NCBI RefSeq assembly: GCF_048564905.1
Contig: NC_133021.1
Location: 23,847,597 to 23,911,596 of the forward strand
Direction of reading: 5' to 3'
From: Vicugna pacos
Lineage: Eukaryota; Chordata; Mammalia; Artiodactyla; Camelidae
Length of the DNA: 64,000 nucleotides
Positions 1 through 12,195 of the stretch are shown here, piece by piece. How positions within the stretch are numbered: position 1 is the stretch's first letter; each line of letters starts with the position of its first letter. The notes below the pieces were generated by a model. That model was not told the origin of the DNA. It worked only from the letters and a program-made list of their open reading frames with translations, and searched no databases. The position numbers and the translations under genes were made by a program.

Positions 1-2936
1 AGAGGTTTGGCTGTGCCCAGAGAAGCAGCTCGAGCCTGTTGCCCCACAGACAGGGCGGAGCCTCTTCTGGTTCCAGGATTTTTTTGATGTTGAACTGCCT
101 GCCACCTGCCCACCTGCTGTCCTGCCTAGGACGAGACACAGACCCGCTTCTGAAAACAGCACCTTGAACCAGCTGCTCTGACTTCCCTTCAAGGCCAGAA
201 AGACGTAAATCCTATTTTAAGGCGATAAGATCTGGTTTTCCATCATCTCTACTTCGCATCTTTCCATCAAGTGAAAAAGTTTCACCATCAGCAAGTTCCA
301 AATCTGGATCCGGTTAACTCAGCCCCCACCTCTTTCAGACACACATTCCCGCAATTGTTATTTGGTGCTGTGCTTCCCCCTTGAAGGAGATGATGTGAAA
401 TAAAAGGCCGGCTGAAGAACCCTGCTGTTTTCCATCTGACCCCATTGGTGATGGTAATGAATGTCCCTTTCCTGAAGGCATGAGGAAACCACTTTTTTTT
501 TTTAAGAATTTTAAACAAGGAAGATAATTTTGCCTTGTAAGGGAATAATAAGTATTACTTTGTCCTATAATGAGACGTGTACCCAATATACATAAAAATA
601 TCACATATATCAGAAAAGCTGAAGCTAAATTTAATGTTCAAGTGAATCACAGTTATACCTGCAAATCTGTTTCCTCAAAATTTGCTTTTGGATTTTTAGT
701 TTATCCACCGGAAGGTAGATGTCTCTATTGCAAGCTGCCTTGAATAAGCCCCCCCCCCTTTTCTAGTAAACTTTTGAAGCAAGAAGATGTGCATTATAAA
801 CAAAGTTTCAGGCTTTGGCTCCCAGACCCTCCCAGACCCAGACCCTCACTGGGAAAGGCCTTTGCAATTCAGAGAGCCTGGGATGCACTTACAACGCTCT
901 AGAATAAAAAAGGTGTCTGTGTGAGGTTTGCTGTTCTTAGAGTGATGAAAGGAATGGGACCTGTTTGCTGGGTTTGGAATCTCAAGCAAAATACAACCAG
1001 CATGACCCATAGAGCTAAATACGCACCTTAGAAGGCATCCTTACAAAAGCCATTATTGAGCTCACTCCTGTAGCCTAGACTTTGGTTTGGAGAGGATGTG
1101 GGGCCCCAGGCCCAAGGGTGGTGCCCTACAGCTTAACTACATTGTTGTGAAACCAAAGAGGCCTTTCCTGATAGCAGAGGCCCCTCCCTCAGCCTATTCT
1201 GGGAGATCTGAGTATGTCCTTGCCCACCCCACAGGGAAAGACACAGAGAGCTGGAGCAGAGGGGACACTGTGGGGCCCGAGGGCACCAAGGCTTCAGTGC
1301 CAGTGGCCAGAGCCTCTCCAGACCTCTAGGGAGTAGATTCTGCTGTTATGCTCAAACTCTCATTTCTAAACACACACAGCCCATCACCACTCCTGGCTGC
1401 CCTCCCAATTTCCCTGGAATGACTTTCAGATGAAAAAAAACACCTTGTGAAAATTCTGATGTGCTTTCCAGGCCGAAGGTTCTTTTCCTCTCTAGTTCTG
1501 TCTAGAGGAACGACCACCAGGCTTTGGAGAGATGGAAGGAAAACACGATTGCGAACCAGAGGCCTTCACTCTTTTTATCACACTGTTCTTGCAGGATGCC
1601 GACGCCAATCCTGCCGTGTGCTGGGAGCACCATCCCACAGGAAAGCTCTTTGAACCTTAGTTCTCACTTTTATAAGAGAGCCAGAGTACCTCCTTGGTAT
1701 AATTGTGGTGAGGAGTAATTTTTAAAAATGCACAGAAATCTGTCAACTATAAATGTTAGAAGGTGTTGAGCTGCCTGCCCTTATGCACCCCAGTCCTTTC
1801 AGGATGCTTCTAGATGGCTTGGCTCCCTGTACCCGGGAGACCCCATGGTCTTTAGGGTCCTATGTAAGAGGTGAGGATACAACCAACCTCTTACAGCGTC
1901 CACCTTGCCTGAAGTCAGTTAATGAGTCCTTCCAACTTCAAAATAGAGATTTGGACACTCTGGGGCCCTGGGAGTTATTCCTTTAATAGAGATGGAAGAA
2001 CACCTTCAGTTTCCAATCATAACTTTCACCCCACTCTTCCCCCCTCCAAAACACCATTGTCACTGTGTTTAAATGTTTAGGAGGAAAAAAAGTTCTTGGA
2101 AAAATTCTCAAATATCCCATTGTTTGCTGATACGTCAAAAAAAAAAAAGGCAAAAATCAGTATTGAGAATTTTTTTGTGTCAAGCTTTAGGAAAAAAAGA
2201 AGAGTGAGACACTCCCTAGGAAATCCCTCATCCTCATGCCGTAGCTCTGTTCTGAAGGTAGAAAGGAAGGGTTAACTGCAGCGGGTAGACTTGCACGGAA
2301 GAACTCGCCGGGGTGTTCGTTTCCTTTTCTGCATTTGTATTTGGTGCACAACATGCGTGCCAGGAGATCAGAGAGACGTCTCTATTTTGCATGAATTCTA
2401 GAAATGTGAAAATGATTTAGAACTCGTGGAAAAAATGAATGGTAAACACCCCATGGGCACTGAGCTGGTGCAGGGGAGCACAAGTCTCTGCAATATGTGT
2501 CGCCCAGCTTCTACTTCTGTCTATTTGTTTGGGAAGGAACTTTCTAATTTGAGCTTGTGACCCTAAAAAGGATCAAAGGGCCTGATTATTAAGAAAAGGA
2601 AGGCGAAGAGGTCACTGAAGACTGACCGAATGGGCAGGAAGTCACACAGGCACAAAAGCCAGATGGGTGGAATCTTCCAAAGCACAGTATGTTTCAAGCC
2701 TCACAGTAAAGACCAAATGGTTCTCATCTGGGCAAGTGTGGGAGACCATAAAGAAATAGGCCACATTTGGGGGACAGAAAAGATGTGGGTGGCCAGGTGC
2801 CAAAGGGCCAGTTTGCACAGGTCTTCAGTACTAAGCCAGGTATCCAAGCATTGGAAACTGTCCCCACTCCCTTCCAGTTTTAACGTTCTAAACTGACCTA
2901 TTGTGAAACAGGACATTGAGGGTTCCGAGGAAATGG
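1..2936. other. Unique noncoding DNA
   Basis: I recognise no gene or repeat family here. Short reading frames (80 codons or fewer) occur on both strands but carry no domain and look like chance. A short direct reiteration of CCCAGACCCTC-type units lies near 818-850, and A or T runs lie near 490-502 and 2137-2148. Confidence 0.6.
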
Positions 2937-3160
2937 ACCATATGTTGAAACTGACTCTGAGGCCTGACTGCCTGGAGGCCCAAGTCTATAACTTACTAGC
3001 TATATGACCTTGGGCAAGTTACTTAACTTCTGTGTGCCTCAGTTTCCTCATTTATAAAATGGAGAGACCATAGGACGCCTACTGCATGGGGTTGCTGTGA
3101 GAGGTAAATGCTTATAAAACATTTAGGACAATGCCTGGTGCCTAGCAAGCTCTATCTGAA
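2937..3160 (+). mobile_element. MIR SINE
   Basis: The sequence follows the MIR core: 'ctatatgaccttgggcaag', then 'cctcagtttcctcatttat' with 'aaaatgg', then a 'gaggtaaatg' block and a 'gcctggtgcctagcaag' end. This ancient tRNA-derived SINE is inactive in mammals. It is one of the best-preserved MIRs in the window. Confidence 0.85.
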
Positions 3161-4488
3161 TGTGTCCATTCTTATCATTTTTATGATGAAGATATATGTC
3201 AGTGAAATCATCTGGGCCCCACATTGGATGTTTTGGAGCCAAGTGAAGGGAGAATCCCAGAGCTCTGAGATGGTCAGAATGACAGATTGGTTTTACTTCC
3301 ACCACCACTCTGCCTGGAGTAAGCTGGTGGGGACAGAGCCCCGTTCTCAGAGGAGCGCACAGTGATCTCTCCATCGCTGCCATGTTACTGCTGATCCCAC
3401 AACTCAATCTGGGGAAAGTAAATGAAATGTTTCAAAACAAACATGCCATTAGTGTTCATTTTTAGTATTAGGTCTCACAGTTAGGAAAAAAAAAAAAAGC
3501 ACACGTTTCAGAATGCTGCAAGCGTTTGGCTCTGAGAGCTTTAAACCAGGGCTTGGGGTAGATAGGGAAAGGGACAGGCTGACGCTGATTAGAATGCCAC
3601 ACGCAGCCCAGTAAAAAGACACGCGGCGAGGTGTGACTCAATGCAGAGAAGAAAAGGTAAAGTACTAACTCGCTGAGACGAGTCAATTTTCATCAAGTAC
3701 CTTTGAATGTCAAGTTCTGCCTGAAGAGAGATCAGCATGCACTGCAAAGCCTGTGTGCCAGGAGAAAAAGAGAGAGAAACAGAAAGTGGGTGAAAACAGG
3801 CACAGAAATAGAAGAGTTGACCCCAAGGGATCATCTCTTGGTTCAGGAGGCAAACGTAGCAGTTAACCCCTCCCCGCCCTCAAAGAAAGAAAGGTGGCAG
3901 GTCCATCCTTAGGATTTAGAGACATGGTGAACACAAACCCTGACTGGTAATGAGTTTGCCCCCAAATATCTTGCCACAGGCTCTTCTAAATTCACCTTGT
4001 CATTTGAGACCATGTCATCCTGGCCTCTTGTCCCTCAGGTTGCCCCACGGCTGCAGGGGAGTGACCAGAGACAGAGTGAAACGCCTCCCTCAAGTCAGAA
4101 CACAGTCTGGTGGTGAGCCCCAGCTGCCATCTTGATTGGCACTGGCCGCCGGGACACTGGCCACCACCGGCTGCTCCATGAAGACAAGATTCCAAGTACA
4201 GTGGTCCATCACGCAGGATGAAAAGCCTTTTTCACAAGTGTGAATACAGGAACAGAAGATCAGGGAACAAATTCTGACATCTGAACCCGGCTGACTCTGG
4301 AGAATACCTTCCTTTTACTATACTTACTACACCAGTATTTAAATATTTCAGTACAGGTTGAGCCACTGACTCATTTTTGGACAACTTGATTAAAAAAAAA
4401 AAAACCCATGGTGGAAAAATATTTTAGTGTTTTAAATAATGACAACTGCATAATCTTCATATGAGAAAAATGCTTTACTTTTGCATCC
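3161..4488. other. Unique noncoding DNA
   Basis: No gene or repeat is recognised. Poly-A runs lie near 3485-3498 and 4391-4404. The short frames present have no recognisable motif. Confidence 0.5.
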
Positions 4489-5170
4489 AAAAATCAGCCA
4501 GTGAGAAGGTAAAGCAGGGTCTCAAAGAGATATTTGTACCAACCCGTTCATAGTGGCATTAATTCACAATCGCCAAAAGGTGGAAGCAACCCAAGGATCC
4601 ATCAGCCGACAACTGGATAAACAAAATGTGGTATATACAAAAAATGAAAGATATTCAGCCTGAAAAAGGAATTCTGTCATGTGCTACAGTACGGAACAAT
4701 CTTGGGAATATTACACAAAGTGACATAAGCCAGTCACAGAGAGACAAATACTGTATGCAGCCACTTCCGTGAGGTGCCTAGAAGAGTCAATTCACAGAGA
4801 TAGAAAGTAGGATGGTGGTCACCAGGGGCCAGGGGACGGGGAACGGGGAGTTGTTGTTTAATGCATATAATTTCAGGATTCTGTTGTTTTTTCCCCCTAA
4901 TGGAGGTGCTGGGGAATGAACCCAGGACCTTGTGAGTGGTAAGCATGCACTCTGCCACTGAGCTATACCCACTCCTGAATGCATATAATTTCAACTTGAT
5001 AAATTTCAATTTCACAGAATGAAAAGTGTTCTGGAGAGGGGTGCAGAACCAGTGTGAACGTACTTAACATTACTGAACTGTACACTTAAAAATGGTTAAG
5101 GTGCTAAATTTTATGTCATGCATATTTTCCCACAATTAAAAAGAAAGAGGAAAAAAAATCAGCCAATGAG
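4489..5170 (+). mobile_element. L1MB-type LINE 3' end with target-site duplication, carrying a nested SINE
   Basis: This is a 5'-truncated L1 covering the end of ORF2 and the 3' UTR. Hallmarks are 'ggtggaagcaacccaagga' near 4580, 'gacataagccagtcacaga' near 4722, 'ggatggtggtcaccagggg' near 4810 and 'tgaactgtacacttaaaaa' with 'tggttaagg' near 5075. It ends in an A-rich tail. The flanks AAAAATCAGCCAGTGAG (4489-4505) and AAAAATCAGCCAATGAG (5154-5170) match at 16 of 17 bases and are read as the TSD, so the L1 body is 4506-5153. A camelid SINE at 4876-4977 interrupts it. The family name is from memory of consensus sequences; L1MA or L1MC is possible. Confidence 0.85.
4876..4977 (-). mobile_element. 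Camelid tRNA-Ala-derived SINE (vic-1-like), inside an L1
   Basis: Read on the minus strand it begins with a tRNA-Ala-like A box (GGGTATAGCTCAGTGGCAGAG) and has a B box close to GGGTTCATTCCC near 4914-4925. It is bounded by a perfect 16-base TSD, AATGCATATAATTTCA, at 4860-4875 and 4978-4993. The intact TSD inside an older L1 shows the SINE came later. Confidence 0.9.
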
Positions 5171-7769
5171 GTGTCATGGCTTGGCGGTTCACTTCATAAC
5201 TCACTGAGCATGCATACAGAGAGCAGATATATACAGATGGATAACCAGCACCCACAGAGCCTCTAAACACGCCATCACTGAATGACACAACACCCATGAT
5301 TCAGATCATTATAGACTTAGATACAGATATGTACTACCTGTGTATTTCTGTCGTTTCTGAATAACGTTTATAACATCTAGAATCTAGTCTCACACATAGC
5401 AGACACAAATCTCCACAAGACAAAGAACTCTCAAATACAGAGGGCTGTCTCCAACAGCCCCAAGGCTAAAAGAGAGCTCTCCAGACAAGAAGGTACTAAA
5501 ATATTCTACCCAGAGTGCACTTAGGGGTTAAAAAAAAGAAGGAAAAGCCCTCGAAGGGGCTTTTCAGAGACAAGGGGAGTGACACCATTAGAAGAATGAT
5601 TAGCTAGACTGACCTCCTAAATGCCTTGAGATGAACACATTCTCGCTCGAAAGTGGGGTGGGGGTTGCCTTAGGGCCTCTGATTCTTCTCTCCCAAGTTT
5701 ACAGGCTTCATCGACTAGGGAAGAGCTGTTCCAACGCAGACCACAAATAATAATGCCCCGTGGGTGCGTGATAAATTAAAGTGCAAGATACAAACAGGAT
5801 GATAGATCTGAAGAGCTGCCGTGGACAGACGAGGGGGAACGGGTACAGAAGATCAGAGTTTCCATCGCAAGGAGATGGGGAATAAAACAGAATGGAGGCA
5901 GAGGACCAGGCGGGATGCAGCCCTGCACAGAGACGATGGAGAACAGCAGGGGCTGGAAAAGACCAGGGTCCTGATGACAAGGCCGGCAGGAGGGGCAGAG
6001 ACCCCAACCTCTCTCTGCAGGGCGACCCTCAGGAGAGGAACCTGCAACAAGAAGAGAAAACCTGGACAAGAGGGGACAAGGAAAGTCCCCAAGGCAGTTG
6101 CTTTAGGTGAAAATCAGTTGAAATTCAAGGAAGAAGGGGCAAGATAAACACATAAATGGTCAAAGGCTTCCCTCTTGGAGCAAATGCAACCATGATTGTG
6201 TCTTTCTTGCCTCCGCTGACTGAGTTCAAGGCAATGAGGAATCTGAAAGAGTGTCCTTGGGTCAGAGGAGGGAGGACCCAAGGGTGCTGGATAGACAGGA
6301 GCCCATCTCAGAAGATGGAACGTCTCCTGCAGAGAAGCGACTCCCAGCTCGAGGCCACAGGAGCGTTAGTCTCTACGACGATGTACATTTTCTCAGAATT
6401 ACAAAATGAAACTCACAGGAGACTCACTTCTCACCAGGCTCCATCTGCGTGGGAAATGCTTTGAGCCCTAAAGGTTTTGAGCCCAATGCTAAGAAAGCAG
6501 AGAAAGAAAAGTTGATTTTATCAGGCTCCTCACATACTCCCGTTAAATCAGGTGTGTAGGACTCAGAAGCCTGATTTATGGATTTGACTATAAACTAGAA
6601 AATTGCTCCAAAAAAAAAAAAAAAAAAGACTGGGTGGGAAAAGAGCTGAGTGTGTGCGACTCACTTCAGAGAATTACAGTGATAATCAAGTCCTTTATCA
6701 CTATAAGGAGGTTGCATCAAGATTAAGGGAAACATAAGTGGAAACACGACAGCTCACCACAAGGAAACAGCTGGAACAGCCAAAATAATAGTGCTGTAAA
6801 AATTAAACAGAAGGATGCTTTGATTACCTCAAAGACTCCTGATAAATCCAATGCCTCTCCTAAGAGGAAAACGGTAGGGAAATTACAGATGGTGCTGTTA
6901 TTCTGAGTGGTACTTGGGATCTCTTTGAAAGGCTAAGCGTGGCTGGAAGGAAAAGGGTGTTTCTCCCCTAAGAATAAAGACAACGCTGATAAGCCCCCAG
7001 ACGACCTGATCGGGAATAGCAAATACTGGGGAAATGCCTAATGCCCAGAGGTGCCAGAGAGAACCGTAAATAAACAACAAACATAAAGCGTTTATAACAG
7101 CGTGTGGCGAGTGACATTTATCTTCTTTTGCTGTGTCTCCTTCTGAGTTTTCTATAATAGAGTCACATGAAAACATACAAAGAAGAGTATTCGTGAAGGT
7201 GGAAGAAGTAAAATGTAGGTTTCTAGTGAGTAACTACGAGAGAGAAACCGTAAGAAATGTTGGAGATCGCCAATTTTTTTTTAAAAATTCGCAAAAAGTT
7301 CTGGTTTTGTTCAGAAATTGGAGATTTTCTGTTAACACTTTAGCCTGAGTCAACTTTTGACGACTTGGGAGCAGTTTAACCAGTTTGAAGACTAACTTTG
7401 GTTAAAGAATATGCATCCGGGGAAACAAGTTATAAAAGCTGGTGAAAACACGCCTATATGAGGAGTTTCCTAGAGTTTGTAATTATACAATAATCATTGA
7501 ATTGTGTAGTGTATCTTTTAACATGAAGGTTTAAATGCCAGAGGCTTAACTTAGATGTCTCCTTCATGTTTCTAAGTTTATGGAAGCACAGGTGGTCCTC
7601 TTTCTCCTCTTTTACTGTCAACATTCTTTTCTTTACTTTACATCTTACAGATGGAGAATTACTAGTATTAGTTTCCACTTAGTTCAAAATTCAAGGGACG
7701 CCAAGTGCCTTTTTATCTAGTTTCTGAAAGCCTACTACTGTCTTCCTGCTTTTGAAATAAGGCACACAA
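5171..7769. other. Unique noncoding DNA
   Basis: No gene or repeat family is recognised. The purine-rich stretch 5820-6150 has an open frame of about 100 codons with low-complexity Arg/Glu/Gly-rich content and no domain. A small perfect hairpin (stem AAAAGCCC, loop TCGAAG) lies at 5543-5564. An A-run lies at 6609-6626. Confidence 0.5.
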
Positions 7770-7895
7770 TAGCTATTTAATTTCCTTAAGCCTGACTTTC
7801 CTTATCTGTAAGGGAGGATATTAACAGTATTTACTTCGCATGGTGGTTGTGAGGATTAATTGAGATACACAATTCCTGGCACAGGCTAAGAATAC
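7770..7895 (+). mobile_element. MIR SINE fragment
   Basis: The 3' half of a MIR is seen: 'cctgactttccttatctgta' with 'aggga', then 'ggttgtgaggattaattgag', then 'ttcctggcacag'. The 5' tRNA-like part is not recognisable. Confidence 0.75.
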
Positions 7896-7929
7896 AAATG
7901 CTAAAAACTTGAAGCTTTTTTAAAAAAAA

Positions 7930-8400
7930 GATTACATTATCAAAAAGATGCTTTACTTTAATAATGAGGCAATAAATATCAAATGTCTTAAAATTCTGCA
8001 CATCCCTTTGATTCAGCCATTCTATTTCGTGCAAATGACTCTAAGGAAATAACCTGCAATGACCCACAAGAAGGCCCCACGTGGTGTTGTGTTTGTATAT
8101 TGCAGCACGTGCACCACAACGGAACCAACCAAATCAAGCAACGCTAACAAGGAGGAAGGTGTAATAACACAGAATGAAGTTCACACATATCATCACGTTA
8201 GAAAAAAGTGCACGTATGGTTTTCTTTTGAGTCTAGATGCCTAGAAAAAAATGGACAGACAACAAAATGTTAATCCATGTGGGTTGTGACTTTGTAAATG
8301 ATACTTTTACCCTTTCTCTGCTTGTTCTAATATTTCTAGAATATATACTTATTACTTTTGTAATTAAAAAATAAGAAATTATTTCTAAAGTCACCTGGGA
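7930..8400 (+). mobile_element. Old L1M LINE 3' fragment
   Basis: Matches the L1M ORF2 end block 'atccctttgattcagccatt' followed by 'ctaaggaaataacctgcaat' and 'tatattgcagcacg', with an AT-rich 3' end near 8350-8400. It is heavily diverged and no TSD was found. Confidence 0.6.
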
Positions 8401-9769
8401 CTTGGCATCAAATTATTTGGGCTTGCTTTTCTGATTCATGTCTACCTCCCAAAAATGTATCGTTGAGTATGATATAAGTAGCTACAGAAGAATTTAAAAT
8501 CAAAAGAGAAAGAAACGTCTTATTCATTTGAGAACCTTAAAAACGAGGAGAGCAATAGGATTATATCTAAATGCATTGCCTCCTTATCATTTGTAATCTT
8601 GCCATTTTGTTCTCTCATGTTGATGAGTTCAATTGCACCACAAGGGGGAGCCTTGAACTTAGCAAGTACATTAATAGTCACTGGTGTGATGGAAGGAAAC
8701 AGCTGACTTCCGAAACTTGGGAGGAAACAGAACACACTTCACACTGAATGCTTTGAGCCAGTCTTTATCCTTTTCAGTCTAACTCACAGGGCCCCTTGCA
8801 CAAACTCACCTTGGCTGTATGCAACCAGTCTTGAAAAAGCCACAATGGACCGACCGCTTGCATAGCTATTGCCAACGACAGAAGGGAAAGATAGTTGATT
8901 TAAAATTAGTAGCCACCGTGACACACAGCTAAAGAACCTAACAAAAGCAAATGTTGGGGAAATAGTCTTGGAAGTAATTCTATCCTAAAGACACAAAGTT
9001 CTATCAGTAACTTGGAGACCAAAGCAATTTCAAGTTACTTGAGGTTTAAAAAAAAAAAAAAAAGTTAACTCAGCTGAGAAACCCAACTGTCATATAATTC
9101 CTTTTCTAAAAGGGTTTAAAATATTAAAGATGGAATAAAATTAGGTAGACTTGTGAGACTTTGTAAGTCATGCTAAGCTGTATAATTGACCTAACAATGC
9201 AATGGACCCCCACCACCCACTCCACTATGTGGCTGAAAATCTGTGTATAACTTTTAATGCCCCCCAAATCTAACTACTAATAGCCTGCTGTTGACTGGCA
9301 GCCTTACTGATAACACAGTCAATTAACACATACTTTGTATGTTATATGTACATCTACATATATTTTATGCATTCACGACATACCTTTTTCTTCATTTTTG
9401 TGAGATTTCTAGGCTATGTAGTTCATCTGTGAGTTTTTTCAAATTGTTGCAAATCTTTTAAAAATTTTCCAATATATTTATTGAAAAAAATCCACATATA
9501 AATAGACCCATGTAGTTCAAAACTGTGCTGTTCAAGGGTAAACCAAAATCTTAAAAAGTCCTCTGGGTAAAGTCTGAGGACCCTGAAGGATAAAAAAATA
9601 CACACACAAAAAGGCTGCAACATGAAACAAAGAGAGTTCAAGACAGATATCTTAAGAATGTCTAATTAAGAATCCTAAGAAATCTTAAGAATTTCTAACT
9701 AACTAACAATCCTAAGTAATTCTGTAGTGAATTGAGGACAGTGATTGGGAATACAACTTTTGGAAAGAA
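8401..9769. other. Unique noncoding DNA
   Basis: Nothing recognisable. There is a poly-A run at about 9046-9063. No reading frame exceeds about 75 codons. Confidence 0.5.
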
Positions 9770-9990
9770 AACTGGGCTTGAACCTCAATTTCAACACTTG
9801 ATTTCTGAGAGACTTTGAGCTTGTTGCCTTGGGCCACGTACCTTGGCAATGCTGCCTTCCTTGGTCGTGTGTAATCTCCTCATCCATAAGAGAGTAGAAA
9901 TAGTAGCAATAAGGCTTAAATTATAGTTTGTGCTATGGAATAAGGTAACTTACGAAAAAGGCTAAACCCAGCACCTAGCATACAATAACG
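9770..9990 (+). mobile_element. Diverged MIR-like SINE
   Basis: Scattered MIR landmarks appear in order: 'cttgaacctcaatttcaaca', 'tctcctcatccata', 'agtagaaatagtagcaataa' and 'cccagcacctagcatac'. The copy is very diverged and the call is tentative. Confidence 0.4.
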
Positions 9991-11824
9991 CAACACCCGG
10001 CTTAATAGAAGGCTGTAACCACCGCTTCTGTTTGGTACGTGGCCAAGGGAAGTGTCTGCACCCCTCTGTGCTTGTGTGCTCGTGAGTCAAATGGCGGAAA
10101 GGTGTCTGATTTAAGGAAAACAAACAAACAAACTTAAGAGTACTGATGCACACAATGGAGTGATGGTCTTCAGAGTAATAGGTTTGTAAGGTCCCACAAT
10201 GATCTCTATGACCACTGTCTGCAAAAACAGATGGGGAAGTAAGGACACAAACCTGCCCCATGCAGGGGGGACATGCAGCCTGTTCCCCTGTCGCTGCACC
10301 GCCTTGGTTTCTGGCCACTTCCTGCAGTGGCTGTGAAACCTGAACACGATCTCTTGTCATTCATCTTCAGTTTCGTGTTTCAGTCTCCACTCCTCCCACC
10401 TCCTAGACTTAAGTGATGCAACAGATCGATGAGAGATCTGGAAAAGCTAAGTCTCATGGAAGTGAAAGGTGACCATGGGACAAATGTTTCTAGGAGTTGT
10501 TTATAAGATGGACAGGTGTCTCCGCACAGATACCCGAGTTCCTTCCTGAGCCTCCACATTCTCACACAGCAAAGAGGGGAACAGAAGTGAGCTGACTTGG
10601 AAATAAGCCTGCCAGGTGATCTGGAATGTTTGGAAAGTGAATCCAGGTCACCTCCACGAGGGTGACAGATATTCCCCAACCAGGTGCAGCCTACGGCCAT
10701 CAGTGTGACTAGCTCCTGCAGAACTTTGCTGGTTTTTCTTCCACAGCACTTAACGCCACTGGATACACTAGATATTTCCCTTACTTGACTGTTTCTTCTT
10801 TGTCCCCCCAGCTCCCTCCCTCCCTCTACGCAGACACGAATGTAACCACCAGCAAGGCAGGGTATCTCCAGGGCTCAGATTTCCCTTCCAGAAGGAATGG
10901 ATGAAAAGCTGGAGGAGGCATTGTCTTCCTGCAGCCTGCGTGATGTGAAGCTGCCCCCTTGACCATGAACGACCTCGCTGGGTCTGTGAAGTTCAGACAC
11001 AGGTCTCAGGCAGTTGTGGTGACACCCTGGCTGGCTTGCAAGCGGCTTCTCCAGCCAGTCACTGGTTCGTGCTCCGCCAAGAGCATCCCAATCCGTCACT
11101 AGACTCCCCCGCGCTTCTGTGCTCCTTGGCTCATCTCACACCTTGAAAGGGAGGAAAATCTCCCATCTGACAAGGAATTTCTGTCTGGTGGGGCTTCTCT
11201 TCCATTTTCACCCAAACTCTCCTGCCCTGGAACACTGAACTCCAGTGAAATAAAAATACTCCAAATCCATCAAGAAAGTAAGAATCTCCAAACCAAAGGT
11301 TTCTTTTTCTTCCTCACCGCATGAAGGCTGTGCAGCACATTCCATCCTTGCGTTAGCGGGGCCTGGCCGCTAAGCCTCCGCAGAAGAGCTCAGCTTCGCG
11401 CCGGCGCCGCGGGTACCAGTCAACAGCCGCCTCGGCCGTGATCCGACTGCACTTTGCTTTGGGAACAGGCTTCTCGGGCTCAAGACCTGACTAAAGGCAA
11501 GGATTTTCAGAGGAGGGGGATGTGGGACAGGAGATGGGGTCATTTGTTGAGGCCAGCTGGGAATGCATTTCTGATTCCCCTTTTCCTCCCACAGAAAACA
11601 GACACAGAGTCTCATCTCTTAGATTCCCAAACCTCCATCAGAAGCGCGCTGATTCCCACCAGCGCAGGCACCAGCGCCCAGACCAGCTGGAGGTTGCTTC
11701 TGAGTGTCTCATCTTCCCTGACCTGCAATGAAGGGGGTGAGGCCAGCCTTTCACACAACTTCTATTCTGGAAGCTCCCCTAGTGGCTGGCGGGGGATTCA
11801 GGGGGGTCCTGTGCACTCTATGAG
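9991..11824. other. Unique noncoding DNA with a CpG-dense patch
   Basis: Most of this stretch shows no repeat or gene. At about 11340-11445 there is a compact GC-rich patch with roughly a dozen CpG dinucleotides in about 90 bases, including CGCGCCGGCGCCGCGG near 11398-11413. This is unusual against the CpG-poor surroundings. A 146-codon plus-strand frame (11454-11894) follows directly but contains no recognisable domain and runs into a MIR, so I do not call it a gene. Confidence 0.45.
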
Positions 11825-11985
11825 GGAAAGTAAGGCTCAGTGGTCCAGAGAGCACTGGGCTGAGAGCAGGAGACCCCAACTCAACATAACTTAGACATTT
11901 GCCTGGTCCCCACTTCCCATACGTGTAAAACAAAGAGTTAGATTCGACCTCTATGGCAAATCTTAGCTTTGGGTTGCTCTAGACA
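11825..11985 (+). mobile_element. MIR-family SINE
   Basis: The tRNA-like head 'agagcactgggctgagagca' with 'ggagacc' is followed by 'tcccatacgtgtaaaacaaa' and 'gagttagattcgacctctat'. This matches the MIR/MIR3 layout with its 'gattagatgacctctaagg' 3' block. Confidence 0.7.
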
Positions 11986-12084
11986 CAGCATGCCTCCCAT
12001 GAGTCATGGGCCCATCAAAGCCATTGCCAAGGAAGGCTTAGCACGTGGGGTCAGAGCTCCAAGTCCTCCATCCCCAAAGCACCA

Positions 12085-12195
12085 TGCGCAGGGCGGAAAA
12101 ACCTGAAGTCAGAAGGTCCCGGGTTCGAGACCTCTGTTCTGCTCTCATTAACTGTTTCACTTTGGACACATTACTTGACCCGACAATAGGCTGCA
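12085..12195 (+). mobile_element. MIR SINE fragment
   Basis: Shows the MIR B-box region 'cccgggttcgagacctctgt' and the core 'ctttggacacattacttgac'. The 3' part is lost. Confidence 0.6.

Noticed and set aside
4787-4984. Minus-strand frames containing a GIAQWQSACLPLTRSWVHSP-like peptide
   Set aside because: The peptide comes from translating the tRNA-derived SINE; the same kind of peptide appears at 32.6 kb.
4961-4984. Possible tRNA-Ala gene
   Set aside because: The A and B boxes belong to SINEs with mutated stems, tails and TSDs; no intact cloverleaf is present.
5543-5564. Hairpin AAAAGCCC-TCGAAG-GGGCTTTT
   Set aside because: An eight-base stem is expected by chance in a window this size, with no poly-U tract or gene context. 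Not a terminator in a mammalian genome.
11454-11894. 146-codon plus-strand open frame just downstream of the CpG patch
   Set aside because: It has no recognisable domain and its 3' part runs into a MIR SINE. Proximity to the CpG patch alone is not enough to call a gene.
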